Of a DNA stretch of 64,000 nt, positions 42,996 to 55,784 are shown one piece after another. The stretch comes from Cercophora sp. LCS_1 (lineage: Eukaryota; Ascomycota; Sordariomycetes; Sordariales; Lasiosphaeriaceae). The translations under genes were made by a program, and so were the position numbers. Location of the stretch: positions 62,001 to 126,000 of the forward strand of contig JAPZLL010000062.1 in assembly GCA_036250225.1 (NCBI GenBank), in the 5' to 3' direction. The notes beneath the pieces were generated by a model. It saw only the letters and a program-made list of their open reading frames with translations. It was not told where the DNA came from and searched no databases. The first letter of the stretch is position 1, and each line of letters opens with the position of its first letter.

Positions 42996-45165
42996 CGCGT
43001 GGTGATGCATTGTCTGCTGGAGTTGGGGTGGGTTATATCTCTTACGTTGTCATTCTTTGGGTAGCATGCTTGTATCACTATAGACTATCGTTGGCTTTCA
43101 TCAATTGGGCATCCATTGCTGCAACTGTTTCTACTCCTGTGATTGACCTGAAACTGTTTACATGGCCCTGCCCAGCATCCAAGAGGCGGCATCGGGTGTG
43201 ACAGACACTTTCCGTGGTCCATTGGCATCGTCAATCACAGGCGAGAACTTGTTGTGGCTCTCCATGTGGGTAGCGGCTCAATGCCACTGGTGATATAGCC
43301 ATAACATTTCATCAAAACAACGGGATGGCCGGGAGTTAACGATCGCACTTTTTGTGGTATTCAGCTCAACATCAGGCCGGGAGTTTGTCAGTCATCGACT
43401 ACGAAAACAAGACTTGAATTTGGAATTTCGAGTACATGTAAATGTCACAATAGACAAACAAGGTTCGTATCTGTTTCCATGCAATCATGGAACTTGGAGT
43501 TAGTGAAAATCTGAATTCCCCTGACATCCTCTCAAACAGATAAGCTACACCCCGACGGCAATCTCTTGAGCCCCAAAGGATAAACTCCCAGTTATCGCAT
43601 GATCACGCCTTACATATCATGGGCTCAAATCACTAGCAAGAAAGAACCCAAACTGAGACCAGCAGGCATTCATGAGGCTGGTAGACATTATGCTTGTAGG
43701 CGGGCCATGGGCTCCTGAAGGTCAACACAACCCCCCAGACACGAGAGCAGCTCGGAGCCCCGGCTAAAGTTGTCCCCTTCGAAACCATCTTCAATGTTGC
43801 ATTCTAGATATCTCGTACGTGTCCATTTCTAATCCACGCTCACATCTGCGCAAAAAAAAAAACAAAAAAAAAAAAAACAATAATGACAGTTGCACCCGCA
43901 TCGGGAGAGCTCAAGTCCGAGACTCATCCCGAATGCGACCGAATATGAACAAGTCCGCATGCCGCGTATTCAATATCCCAGTGAATCTTAGCTGAAAAGC
44001 CCAGATATGACATGACACCTTTCACCATAAATGGCGCCCCTACCTCTTCCAACATCCAAACGTTATGACGAATCCCATAAAAACCAGGCCGTCGGCGTTC
44101 CATCAGCTCATATAACAACTCGTTCTCGCAAACCGTGCTGTGCCCCTTTCACACCGCGGCACGGGAAACGCAATGCAGCCCCCCATTCAGCGCAGAAATA
44201 TAAATTGCCAGCTGTCTTTATTAGAAAAACGAACACCAAAAAGTCTGGGAATCCTCGTATTTGTCCCTTGGTTACAACGCGTCGTTGGCACGTCTAATAT
44301 TGCGCGCCCAAATGGTCAAGTCAACTGCAGTGTCAAAGCAACATGGAGACATTTCAATAAAACAAACCAACGACTCAATAGTCGAGGCACGCTCAGACCG
44401 AACGCACTATGTAGCTTATTAATAGGCGTGGGGATTGGTTCTGCTCCCTTTTTGGGGGAGGGGACGATTGTATTTGGTAGGTTGCATCCGATTTTTTGTT
44501 CCCCTCAACATGAGTCAAGCACGTGAGAAGGGCAAATGCAACCCAACCTGAAAGTGGCAGCAGGCCAAGGGACTTGAAGGAATCAGTCTGTTGTGTCGGA
44601 CCGACGCCTCGCTCGCAGACCAACAGAGACAAGAGGAGGGAGGGTGCGGCTTTCGTCGGACTTATGTCCCGGCCAAACAGCGCCCACGTTGCACAACATA
44701 GGAGACAAAAGAGGGGAAAGGAAGGAAGGGTTTCGCGGCCAGAAGCCTGCACTGCAGGCGAAAGCATGACCGAAAAGTGACACAACAACGAGGAAGGACA
44801 AGAGGAGGGAGGGGCAACAACAGATCAACAGCAGAGTTGCCGCATCTGGCAAGACGGATGGAGGCTGCGGTGGTGTCAGTGTCGCGCGTTGGTGGGTAGG
44901 GGTCGGTCAATATACGCGTTCAAGGCGCAGAGCCAGTTTATATAGATTGTCTGCACTCTGTCCCGTCATGCCTCTATCGCTACCCAAGGCACACATGAAT
45001 GGAAGCCGTCGAAGATTCCAAGGTCGGGGGTCTTGGCGAGGGCGGGGGGTCCTGTCGGGATTGATGATAGGTGGGGGACATTTTTTTTTTTTTTTTTTTT
45101 TTACCTCGCGGGCGTTTACAGGCAAGGGACTGGACTGGTAACACAAAACCAGTCATCCGTCTTCC

Positions 45166-45197
<32 letters not shown>

Positions 45198-48100
45198 GCG
45201 CCGACTTTGTCGTTTCGGCTCAAGCCCCCAGAGGTGTGGCCCGGATGTGACGGGCGAATGAGGTGAGCATCGCGTTGTGGGCATCCGCCAGCCTGGTCAT
45301 CCCAAAAAACCTGAGCGGGCCAGCTTACGGTCAGCGCCAGTGAGGAACGACGACAGACATACGTAACCATCGTGATGGTGGGGTGGGGAAGGGCTCGTCG
45401 AGCGAGCAAATCCACGCTCACGCCTCCTGTTCAGGTACCGCCAGACTCTCAGCCAACCTGCAGATGGCTGCAGCCAGGCTAAGGCAGAGAGCCCATGCCT
45501 ACGGCTACATGGACGGGTACCGGCGGTGTCTCGACTCGTCCACAGCCGAAGTCTGGTTGACCGTCATCAATGTGAAACCGGGGCAGGGTCGTCTGGAGTT
45601 GCTCCCAGCGCTCGCCGAGGACGACAAATGCCGCGACTGTATAGGGCTATATCCGGGGATGCTATCGTCGGGACGTTCATCGGGCGATCATTCGGGCAAC
45701 GATGGTCGTGGCCTCTTTGCTCGGAAGGCTGGGGGTACGCTGCGGGTACGGGAGCAGACGACCGACGGGTCTTGGCCGTAGGCCCGGCGCCTGATGTGTT
45801 TCACGCTGAGGGATCCGCTGTTCCTGCTCCTTCCTTTGTGTGCGCCGCAAATAGGTAGTGCAGTGTTGCAGCCCTAGCCCAGACCCGGACCTGTCACAAA
45901 ACCACGAAATCCGGCTGCGCGGGACGAAGAGGGGGACTTGGAACTAGATGCGGAAACTGCAGACGCAGAGGTCTAGGTGCGGGTGTGGGCGCTTGTGAAG
46001 CCATCGGTCAGGCCACGGCAGCGGGCTGCCTTGTTGGTCTTCTCGTTCCGGAGCTCCTCCTGGCCGTCTCCGGGCGCGATGCCGGCCACAGACAACGACT
46101 TCGTATCCCGGCGACCGCCGGTCGTACCTGCGCGATCGACCTGGTTGACCGTTCCGCTTATCTTGCCACGTCGTAGGTTTAAATTCGCTGTCCTACCCGC
46201 CCAATAGGCAATAAGGCAGTCATGGTGACCGTGGTGGCCGGGTAGAAATGGAGAAATGGAGAGAAATGGAGAAATGGAACTTGAACTGTGTGCTGCGACC
46301 GTCAGCTGGACGCCATAGCGCCTCGTTCATGCATGCGGGCGCTGTTTTGTGCTCGTAGCCCTGAGCGAGGGATGGGGCGCCCTGATGCGCTGCGACAACG
46401 GTCCGCTCAGGACAGGCACTCGTTGGGACTGTGTGCCACCTGGCCTGGATAGTGTGACCGACCAAAGCCCAATTCTCCGGAGAGCGGCGCCGAAACGAGC
46501 GACTGCGACGAGCACGGCATAAGGCAGGTGTGGTGTAAAGCATCAAGCCGATATCAATTTTTTTTCTCTCAAGAATCAGAAGCGAAGACTGGCCGACAAA
46601 CGGACAGACAGACATGCCAGGTGGAGCTGGCTGGGGTCCCACTCTCTGCTTCTCCCTTGTAGATTTCAAAGAGGCGATGACGCAATGGTTTTGTCGCTTT
46701 TCATTTCGTGGGCAGCCCCACGAGAGCAGCGGGGAGGGGCAGGGAGGGGCATCGTGGATCGCCGTCCAGGATCCAACGATATCCGAACGAGTGCCCATCG
46801 GGCTTTTGCGACAAGTGACGTGACATGATGGAGGCTGGGGACGAAGGGCGACGGCCGGGAATCGGCAGGATTGAGAACATCGTTGCACGACGACGGCAGC
46901 CGCTGCAGCGACAAGCCTGCGCTGCACAGTAGCACGCTGAGCTGGGTCGGCCACGAGGTTGTCAAGCTGTGTCGGCCATATTTTTCCCCTTGATCACCTC
47001 CCACTGCGCCCAGGAGAAAAGTGGCAAGCGAGAGGGGCGACAGCCAGGCACAAGACGGACGAAACAGGCACCACTGCAACCGGGATGCCGGCAAGCAAAC
47101 GGGTCGCCTGAGGTAAGGGTCAGGCACACAGCACAAAGGAGCGGGCTTGATGGGGCACAGCAGGCGAGACACAAGATCCCAACCATATGCTTGGCCTCTT
47201 GGTTCTCGCGAGTGACCTGGTGGGCAACGCTCCATCTTCATGCCTCTGACTCAGACGTGTGACCGATTGTGCAATTATTGCGGCACTTGGACATCCCTTT
47301 TCTCGACCAGATGACCAAGCGTTAGAGTTTTGGTCTTGTGGGCGCTCATATGGGTAGAGTGCCTGCCCCTCCTTCCTCGCCGCGATAAGATAGGGCTCGA
47401 GCCTCCCCCAAATCCGGCAAAATCCAGGGAGGGCAAACAAAAAAGCGACCTGTTGCATGTCGCGGACCGCACTCGGGCTATCATTGTTCTCATGTTTGGG
47501 TCAGTCTCGCTGGGCTGGACCGAGCCGAAAGGTGACTGCCCCCGGTTGGCAGGTCGTGATGCATATTTGCAGTATTAAGAGCCAACTGGGACGAATGAGG
47601 GGTGAGCCCGTGAGATGGGTTGAAGTGAGGGCGACCCAGCCTCTTGATGACACCAAAGCGGAGCTAGAAGGCCGCCGCACTCGCCCCTTGCCCCGGCGTT
47701 GGCGCTGGCGTTGATTTTGGCCCTTGGGAAACAAAACGGGAGGACTCTGCATCGACGCAAACGTACGGCGAATGGAAGGCGTGGCCAACCGGCTGACGGG
47801 GTCCGCGCTAAGCCTGTCCGGGGCGGGTCTTGGGCTTTCACCCCTCAATTTACCGCCCCTCGATTTTCAGATTTCCTGTCGGCGCGATTTGGAGGGTTGC
47901 CCCCACCACCCACTGGCAAGATGGAGCATTGCTGCTGTTGCTCCTGCAGCATCGCCGGTCCTAACCCGTGTCCTCCTGTTTTGAGCCCCCCCGTCCTGTC
48001 TGCCCTTTCATGCCATCATTGCTGATGCGACATCACGACTCAAGTCCTCGTTGCTGTTCTTCTGTCTGTGCCGCAGCCCGTCCACAAAGCCTTAGCCGCC

Positions 48101-49682
48101 GCATCCAGACATTTTCGTCTTTGCATTTGGGCCTCCGCGCCATCTCTCCGATCTCTGATTTTTTCTCCTAGGCCGTCCCAGCATTCTCTATCCGAGCTGC
48201 ACACTGCCAGGCACTAGCTGCCCACCCACAGCATTCTGGTGCCATCCTGGCCAGGACCGTGTGACAGGTTCAGCACACGAAAGCGTCTGCCAAGGCCAGG
48301 GCCGGCGCAGGCGCAACTGTGTTGTAATCGTGCACCGTCCTCGAGCTAGCTTCCCAGCAGGTCGCCAGCTCCTTTTCTACAGCAGCGCCAGCAACGCTTC
48401 CTCGGCTTCCCTTCCGGATTTCTGGATCTCATCGCCAAAACGCCAGTCACCTCGACTCTCTATCTTTGGCGCCCGGTGCGCTCCTATTCAACCTCTGCCG
48501 CGAGCGACGACCTGCATCAGGCCGCCGTTGCCCTGCCACCCACGAAAGTCGCTCACAGGATCCGGCGCCCTGAGCCAGGTCGCCACCATAGCCGACTCTC
48601 CTATACCTCCCTACTCACCTAGGTACCGATCTACCTTCGATCCAGGCGGCCAGCCAGCCTCAGGGGCGCTGACAAAGGACGCCCTGGTGTCTGTCTTCAG
48701 CCTGATTCACCGATTCCGAGATCCGCCTGCATTGGCTACGCTCCGCCCGGCCCATCCTCTGGACGCTTCTGTCGTCGGTGGTTGGTCCCCTTGATCCAGT
48801 AGTTCGCCCGCAAGGGGATTCAGAAACAACCCAACGGACCAACAAGAGGCTGCCCATGCGGGTCAAGATCTCGTCCCAGACGGTCCTGTTGCTACCTTCC
48901 TCGCCAGCCGTGCTGCAGTCGGTGCTATAGCGGGGAACCACGAAGGCTCCAAGAGGACGGCATCAGATGCAGGCCTCGACCTTGACCTCTCGTTGATCTG
49001 TCAGGTCTCCCGTAATCCGCATCGTACCCACCCTTGGTCGACGGGAGCACCTCGCCACACCACACCACGCACACCACACACTGACACTCACACCCGCAAC
49101 CCCTTGCCTTTGCAACGAGCAGGAAGACCCGCCTCGCTACAGGATTTGGCCCTCTTGTCTGGCCTGGGACCTGCTTTTCTCCCACTTGGCACATTCCACC
49201 GGCACCCGCGGCCCATCGCTGCTGGTCGGGAATGTGTTTGTTCTGATCAACTCGCTTCAGTTCAGCCTGTGCCTGTGCCGCCCTCAGATCCCCACTCGGA
49301 TCCCGGACGACCAGGAGGAGGCAGGGCCGCCAGCAGGAGGACAAGTCTTGACCCTCTTCTGAGTCGCCCGGCAATAATCATCGCAGAATAAGCTCTCCCC
49401 ACCAAATCTTGTCGAATGCGTAGCGGCTGAGCGTCCTACCTCCCGCCGTCTTCTGCACTCCGTTCCCCTTCCGTCCCGACCTCGCCCTTTTGCTGTTAGT
49501 CGCAATCATTCCCAAACCGCGGCCAGCGTCCCGCCGGCGCTCCCCGCACTTTTCACCCCTGCCACGGGCTTTCGCGCGCCTCAGCCTCATCGGGCAGTCC
49601 GCATATCTACTCGACACCCCGCCTGCAGTCGTTTCTCCCTGGCTGCACTCTTACATCGCACTTGCACACCACACACCGTATC
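42996..49682. other. Long region without a convincing gene
   Basis: 6.7 kb between the TVP38-like gene and the C2H2 factor. A-runs lie at 43853-43878. T22 (45081-45102) and A29 (45166-45194) are described separately. GAGAAATGG short repeats occur near 46245-46275. From about 48000 to 49680 the plus strand becomes C/T-rich, as expected for a long fungal 5' leader. Overlapping open frames at 45.4-47.8 kb on both strands are not supported as genes. The region probably holds the promoter and long transcribed leader of the transcription factor. Confidence 0.4.
45081..45194. repeat. Inverted homopolymer pair (T22 ... A29)
   Basis: A run of 22 T and a run of 29 A are separated by 63 bp of unique sequence. 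Transcribed RNA could form a long A:U hairpin. Such runs are also prone to sequencing and copy-number error. Confidence 0.7.
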
Positions 49683-51807
49683 ATGGCTGCAGCCTTTCGC
49701 CCAGTCAACACACCGTTGGCCTCGGCGGACTCGATCGACGACGACTCGATAGCGTCGCCCGTGACACCCAGACCCAGTACAGCCCCCACAGAACCACCGC
49801 GACCGATGGACGACGCAACGACACCCACGCGCGCCAACTTTGGTACCAGTGCATTGGCGTCGCAGAAGCCGCTGCCAACGTCGCCGTTCCCCGAATCCGT
49901 CCAGATACCCGAGTCGGTCGAGCCGAACAGCATACCGAAGAGGGAAAACTCGCAACGCTCACGGAAGTCCAAGGACTCCGATGACGTCGACATGGACGAC
50001 TCGGATGGCGAGGGAGAAGATGGCGCTTCGGATGACGAGAGCGTCAACGCAGACGGTACCAAGTCGAAGAAGAAGAAGTCGCAGAGGTTTTACTGCACCG
50101 ACTACCCGCCATGTAGTCTCAGCTTCACAAGGAGCGAACATCTAGCTCGTCATATCAGGTGCGTAGAATGTGCCGTGCTCGATCTAGGGGTAGAAGCTAA
50201 TCACACTGCGCAACAGAAAACACACGGGCGAACGACCCTTCCAATGTCATTGTTCCCGCCGATTTTCTCGTCTCGACAACCTGCGTCAGCATGCGCAAAC
50301 GGTTCATGTGAACGAAGACATCCCTATTGACTCGCTGGCTGCGACAGGAACAAGGTTTCAGCGACAGATCAGAACAGATCGGGTTCGGCAAGCGGGTGGG
50401 AGGGCAAGGGCCTCAACGGCAGGCAGTGTTGGACCAGTGCCTCGTGGGCACTCCAAGTCGCTTTCAACCTCCAGCATTGCGTCGATCAGCTCGATGGGCT
50501 CGGCTTACAGCGCTAACGAAGCCCGCCGAAGGCCACCACCACTCGTCATGGCAGACCCTCGTTACCGTGGGCCGGAAGGCCAATACTACCGCCCACCCTC
50601 GCCCAGCGACTTTAGCACACCGACGTCGGCCACGTTCTCGAATGGCCAAGTGAGCCCCCGCTGGGGCTCGGGTGTCGCTTCACCCAACTCGTCGCACTCT
50701 CGGTCCCACAGCATGTATGCTGGGTCCAGAACCCCTGGCCGGCGCCTCAGCGTCCCATCTTCGGGTGGGAATCCGTTCCACTCTCCTCACGGTGCTAACC
50801 TCCGCGGCCCTGTCTTTGGCCCATCGGCTATCAACACCTCGAATGGTGGTGCCTATTCCCCGAGTCAAAGCAGTCTGCTTTCGTCGCCCACAATCTCGAC
50901 GTCGAGTTGGTCGAGACGCGACTCGATCGGGAGCGCCGCTGACGAGGCTTGGAAGCGGCGTACTTGGCATCCGGATACTCGTGATTACACTGGGACGAGT
51001 AGACTCAACCAAGTGGTCACACAATCGCAGTTTCCTGCCGCGACGCTGCAGCTCCCGGTCGCCAACCCTCGAAGCCAACCACCACCGACGCTACGTTTGC
51101 CGGGCATCGAGTCTTTCGATCCGATTCCACATAGACCCCGGAGCCCACCGAGACGTGCCCCTTCGCCGATGAGTATCGACTCAGAGCATGGTGCCCCTAC
51201 AGCCCTGCTCCCTAGCGGCGGTATGGGTGGTGACAGGCGAGATCATCCGGGCCATTGGGACAGCGGCATCCATCGCGGCCTAACCCGACTTGACCTCAAT
51301 ACACCTCCTCGGGATGGTGACAGTGCGGGTGCATGGGCAAACGAGGTCAACCAGGCTGTGTTGGCGCAGGCGGAGCAAGCTCGCGCCGCTCCCATGCAGC
51401 CAACTGTACGCTTCGACTCCGAGGTCAGGACAGTTCAGGCTCCTCCTCAAATGCCACCCTCCACCGGTCCCCCCACGCTCAGTGGCCGCCACCAGTATAC
51501 CATGTCTGCACCATCTATCGCTACCCCAAGGGAGTCCAAGCGACACGGCTGGTACCACGGACCAGTGACGGTGCACCATCGCGGCGAGACAATCCCCGAG
51601 AGCCGCCCGCACGTTGACCGCATCATCCACCCCAATGTTAGCAACTTCCAGGGTTTCCCGGCGAGGGAGCAGCAGCCGCTTGTTCACCAACAGCTAGGCC
51701 ACGGGGTGGATCGGATGGAGCGGATCATGGAGCGACCTCACCCGGCGAGCAACGCGCGGTTGGAAGCCCTTGTGGCCGTGGCAACGAGTGAGGGGACTGC
51801 CTACTAA
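49683..51807 (+). CDS. C2H2 zinc-finger transcription factor
   Basis: Two exons: 49683-50158 and 50217-51807, intron 50159-50216 (GTGCGT...CAACAG), 688 aa. An ATG seven codons upstream is possible; MAAAFRPVNT is chosen. The first 140 residues are acidic and Ser/Pro-rich (DDVDMDDSDGEGED), ending in a basic KSKKKKSQ likely to be a nuclear signal. Two C2H2 fingers follow: finger 1 CTDYPPCSLSFTRSEHLARH, finger 2 CHCSRRFSRLDNLRQHAQTVH, linked by the classic HTGERPF, split by the intron. This two-finger arrangement is like the yeast Usv1/Com2/Msn-type group of stress and nutrient regulators. The rest is long, Ser/Pro-rich and disordered, with PRRAPSPMSIDSE-like phospho-site-rich stretches. It binds DNA in the nucleus; targets are unknown. 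The very long upstream region suggests complex regulation. Confidence 0.88.
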
Positions 51808-53257
51808 GCGCCCCGTCTCGACGCTTCGATGCAAACTCGATCATTTCTCGAATCCCGGTTTTCTTGTTCGATACACACTGCACTTCGCAACCGATTTTCC
51901 CTAGGCTCGGCTCGGCTCGACTGATTTTTACAAGGCGTTTGGGGCTGGACGATACAAGAATTGCTTCAATGCGGGGGTTGGCATATTGGCATTTTTTTCT
52001 TCGAATGATACCAGTCATCTAACCACCATCTACGCTCGCTGCATCAAGACGGTTTTTGGGTATACACCGTCCTTCACTTTTGGTTCATGGGTATTGATAC
52101 CATCTCGGCTTGGGTTCACTCGTTGTCCCCCGACACACGGCCGTTCTCCACGCTTGGCGCCCGGCTTTGGATTTTCGATTTCCTGTTTGGCGGCGATTCT
52201 TGGGCGGGTGAGCAATCTAGAACCGTCGGTGTTTGACTTGGGTTTATCGGTTACGCACGTTATGACTTTTTTCTTGAACTCGCGGCTGTTATGACGAAGG
52301 GGGGCCAGGTTTTGGATTGGTAGGATACCCACCGGCTCGAGATGACCCCACTGGGGGTTCAACGAGCAGGACACGATGATGATGGTTTACGGGTATTTTT
52401 AATGGCCGCATGTTTGATGGACGACGGGATGGGACGGGACGGAACGGGATACGACGATTTACGACGATTTATGACTGATGAAACCAGACTGGGCGGCTCG
52501 GGGAACCCAACATACCACTTGTCTACTACCTACCTACCTCTACCTACCTACCTTTCTACGCTTGCTACATATGCTATCTATATCATTCCGCTCCGACATG
52601 CTCTTTGGAAATCCGTTTGCTCGTCATTTAGTTCTCGTGTCATCAGTCGTCGAGATGGGACACAGTCGTTACCGATAACGTCATTTGTGGCTTAGAAGCG
52701 GGACAACCCGAGTTGGGATCCCGGATAGTCAATGGCGGGGGTTTTTGATGTAGATGGATGCGAATGAAAACGCAGGCGGTCTTGCCAAGATGTGATATCA
52801 ACTTTGCCGATTGCTGCTCGTGGTTGTGAAGCTGGGTGTCGGCTTTAGCTGAGTGGTGTCCTTGCAGTTACAGTGTCATCAATATGCAGGGGACCGAGAC
52901 GGTGACTGGGGGCATGCATCCGGCGAATCCGCGCGCGTGCAAAACAACCGATTTGTGATGCTCGGCTTTGATCGGCAAAGTGACTGCCAAATGGGTTGAT
53001 TCGGGGTTGCGGACGCTGCCAGTGGCGGTAGTGATAAGCGAGTCAAGAGACAAGTTTGTGGGGAAAAAAATTTGATGTTATTGGTATAGCCCAGTGCTTG
53101 TTTACATGTTCTTGTGTCATGATCCCGTGATGATATCGTCCCATCTGTACCCTACCCTATCCTATTCTATGTATCCAAACCATCTGTTGTGTGTCTGGGA
53201 GTGTGTGTCCATCCAACGCCTGTAAATGAGAATTCAGCCTTCATGTGATCCATTCGT
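51808..53257. other. 3' region and intergenic gap
   Basis: 1.45 kb between convergent genes. It holds CTAC tetranucleotide repeats near 52525-52556 and CCTAT-type repeats near 53150-53170. Probably long 3' UTRs; no gene is supported. Confidence 0.4.
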
Positions 53258-55048
53258 TCACACATCCAACATGCTTCGAATCTTTTGTGGTGGACTGTTG
53301 ATGCTAGGAGGCGTGCCTGACCCTGCGCTGACGCCTCGTCCTGCTCCTGTTGGTCGGGTTTCGGCCGTTCGTCCCCGCTCGATGTACGGCGGTGGCCCCT
53401 CGGCCATTAGGTCTTCTCTTCTTCGCTGTGCTGCCGCTGCTTCGTCGCGGCTGATGGGGAAGAGCAGCCCCGCGGCGTGTTCCATTACTCGTTGCTGGCG
53501 GGTTCGGTCGCCGAGGCCCTCGTAGCGTGTTGCTGCTGCGCGGGCGCTGCTGAAGTCGCCTGGTGTTACGCTGGAGGCAAGTAGATCGACGGCATTTTTT
53601 GAGAGCGGACGTGGCGAGGGGATGGGATCCATCTCTACGTCGTCGTTGCGTGCGGCAAGGGGGTTGGGAGGGGCGTCGAGGTCGTCCTCGACGTTTCGCG
53701 CGGTGGGTTTGCTGCCGCCTACCTCGCGCACGTTGCGGGCAATGCGTTCGCGCGTGCTCTCGTTCTGGCGCAGACGACCGGGGTCTTCACCGGCGTATTT
53801 GACGCGGCGCCACCAGTTTGGTTTGTGGGTTAGACCGAGAGTGCGGTCAATGTCTTCACCGCGGACGCGGCGTTGGCGACGGAGCTCGAGGTCTTCGTTG
53901 GGGGTGACGAGGCCCCAGACGACTTGGACAAAGATGATGAGGAGGGCGGGGGTGTAGCCACCCGCGTAGATGGCGACGGTGAGGCCCTTGACGTTGAGCG
54001 GGCTGTAGGCGAACTCCCACGCTACAAGTGATTGGTAGGCGATGAGCGCGAGGGCCAGGGGGACGAGAAGGAAGAAGCGGGGCGGCGTGAAGCGGAGGAT
54101 GCCTGCAACCCGGTTGATGATACCACGGTTACGTGGGCAGTAGTGCTTGATGGAGTGGCGAAGGGAGAACAGCATGATCAGCCAGCAGGCGAAGAGCATG
54201 AATGGGGCCGCCTTGAAGCGGTTGTCTGTGGCGACGGGTATGGCATCGAGAAGGATTTGTTCGGGGTAGCGTTGCCGTTCGATGGAGCCCCAATTACGGG
54301 GAACGATGATGAAGAAGTTCTGAAGGACAATGAGTTAGATGAGATGTTTACAGGTCAAGAAAGGGGACCGTACCAGCCAGAGGAAGAGATAAAAGGTGAG
54401 TGGCAGCCAGAACTCAACCTTTGACCGGCGGTCGTCAATGCGGAGCGAGAAGGGATCCGGATCGATGTATTGTCGTTCCATCCAGCTTCCCCAGTGTCGT
54501 ATGGCTTCCCACACAATTGCAATGGCGCCCATTTGCAGGAGGTACCAGAAGAAGCTGGTCAGGATGATGGGGAGCTCGGGAAGGTAGTAACGGTCGACGT
54601 CAATGTTCGTGAAGAGACTGATCAAAGCAGCTGCGCAGGTGAAAAGCGCCCAGTACCATTGCCATCTTCTACCGATGGGGTAGAAGCGCTTTTCAACCGG
54701 GAGATGCAGCTTTCCATGTTTGTTCAGACACACGAACGACAGGGCCAGACCGATGGCGTAGAGGATCGCGAAACCAATTCCAATCTTGCCACGTTCGCCA
54801 ATCCCGTTCACAGGACGCCAACACCACGTCGCATTAATCCAGGTTCCATTTTCGAGGACGAGCGAGGGCGTATACGGTTCGAAGGTGAGCAGGCACCACG
54901 ACGTGTTGGACAGGGTTCCGTTGGAGAAGAGGGTGTAGTTCCAAAAGTCGAGGATTGTCTTGTTGAAGTGGATATTCCCGATGATCGTGTCGCTCGAATT
55001 ATCACCGCCGGGGAAGGCGATGAGGTCGCGTGCATCGAGGAGCGGCAT
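53258..55048 (-). CDS. DUF2434 multi-pass membrane protein
   Basis: Two exons: 55048-54374 and 54319-53258, intron 54320-54373 (GTACGG...CTTCAG), 578 aa. The N-terminus has the family's glycosylated lumenal stretch (SDTIIGNIHFNKTILDFWNYT, SNGTLSNTSWCLLTFEPYTP), here shortened to IIGNIHFN and WCLLTFEPYTP, with several N-x-S/T sites. About seven or eight transmembrane segments follow (GFAILYAIGLALSFVCL; WALFTCAAALISLFTN; PIILTSFFWYLLQMGAIAIV; FWLPLTFYLFLWL; FMLFACWLIMLFS; FFLLVPLALALIAYQSLVAW). The cytosolic C-terminus of about 180 aa is charged and disordered. DUF2434 is a fungal-specific family of unknown function. It is divergent from COG5 over 736 bp. Confidence 0.88.
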
Positions 55049-55784
55049 GGTTGCGTCGGTCTCGGGGATATCGCGATCAGGAACTCGAATTGCGACGGGT
55101 CGGTCGAGACGGCGCGCCGCGACGCCGGGAGATATGTGGAGAGGCTAATCGGCGATCCTGTAGAATCCCTACTCAGTGAAGAGGAAGGAACACAGGGGAG
55201 AAATGGCAGATCGATGAGCGGGAGTCGTCGCAAACATGGGCTTGCTGGCGCTCGGGATGCGCGGGAGATGCCTTACGCATGCGCATCGGGGTCTGTGGAC
55301 GGAACCACTTTAATCGCTCAAAAAGCTGCTCGCCAAGTGGGGTGCGAGCTATTACCAGCAGGCAAATCCGCGCCGTCTTGGCATGACTTGCCGTGATCTT
55401 TTCTATTCTTTGAGGGCAAACTGCGCCGGTTATACTTGATGTTGACTACTTGTGCGTGTGTATGTGCACTTTCAATCTTTTTTTTTTTTTTTTTTCTTTT
55501 TTTCAGTTTTACCTCGTCTTTCCCCCAGAGAAAATCGGGAATCTTGCTCCCAACCACCTTTCGGGGCGTCGCCGCCGATGACCTCACAGGCCAGCCACCG
55601 AATGCGGGGCCGAGAGTGCCGGAGGGGCCCCTGCGGGTTCGGCACCCAGCCACGTCCCCACAGAACCTGCAGAAGCTTGGTGACCGAACAGGCCAGCTCA
55701 GCCAGGTTCGAATCGCGACCACACTCACCCCACTACACCGCCTACGACCCGAGCGCGCTCGATTGCGAGACGAGACCGTGAACA
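55049..55784. promoter_or_regulatory. Divergent promoter of DUF2434 and COG5 genes
   Basis: 736 bp between two divergent starts, with T-runs at about 55479-55503. No gene is supported. It should carry both promoters. Confidence 0.4.

Noticed and set aside
45383..47848. Several long open frames on both strands
   Set aside because: They overlap in different frames and lack domains or clear splice sites; treated as non-coding leader/promoter.
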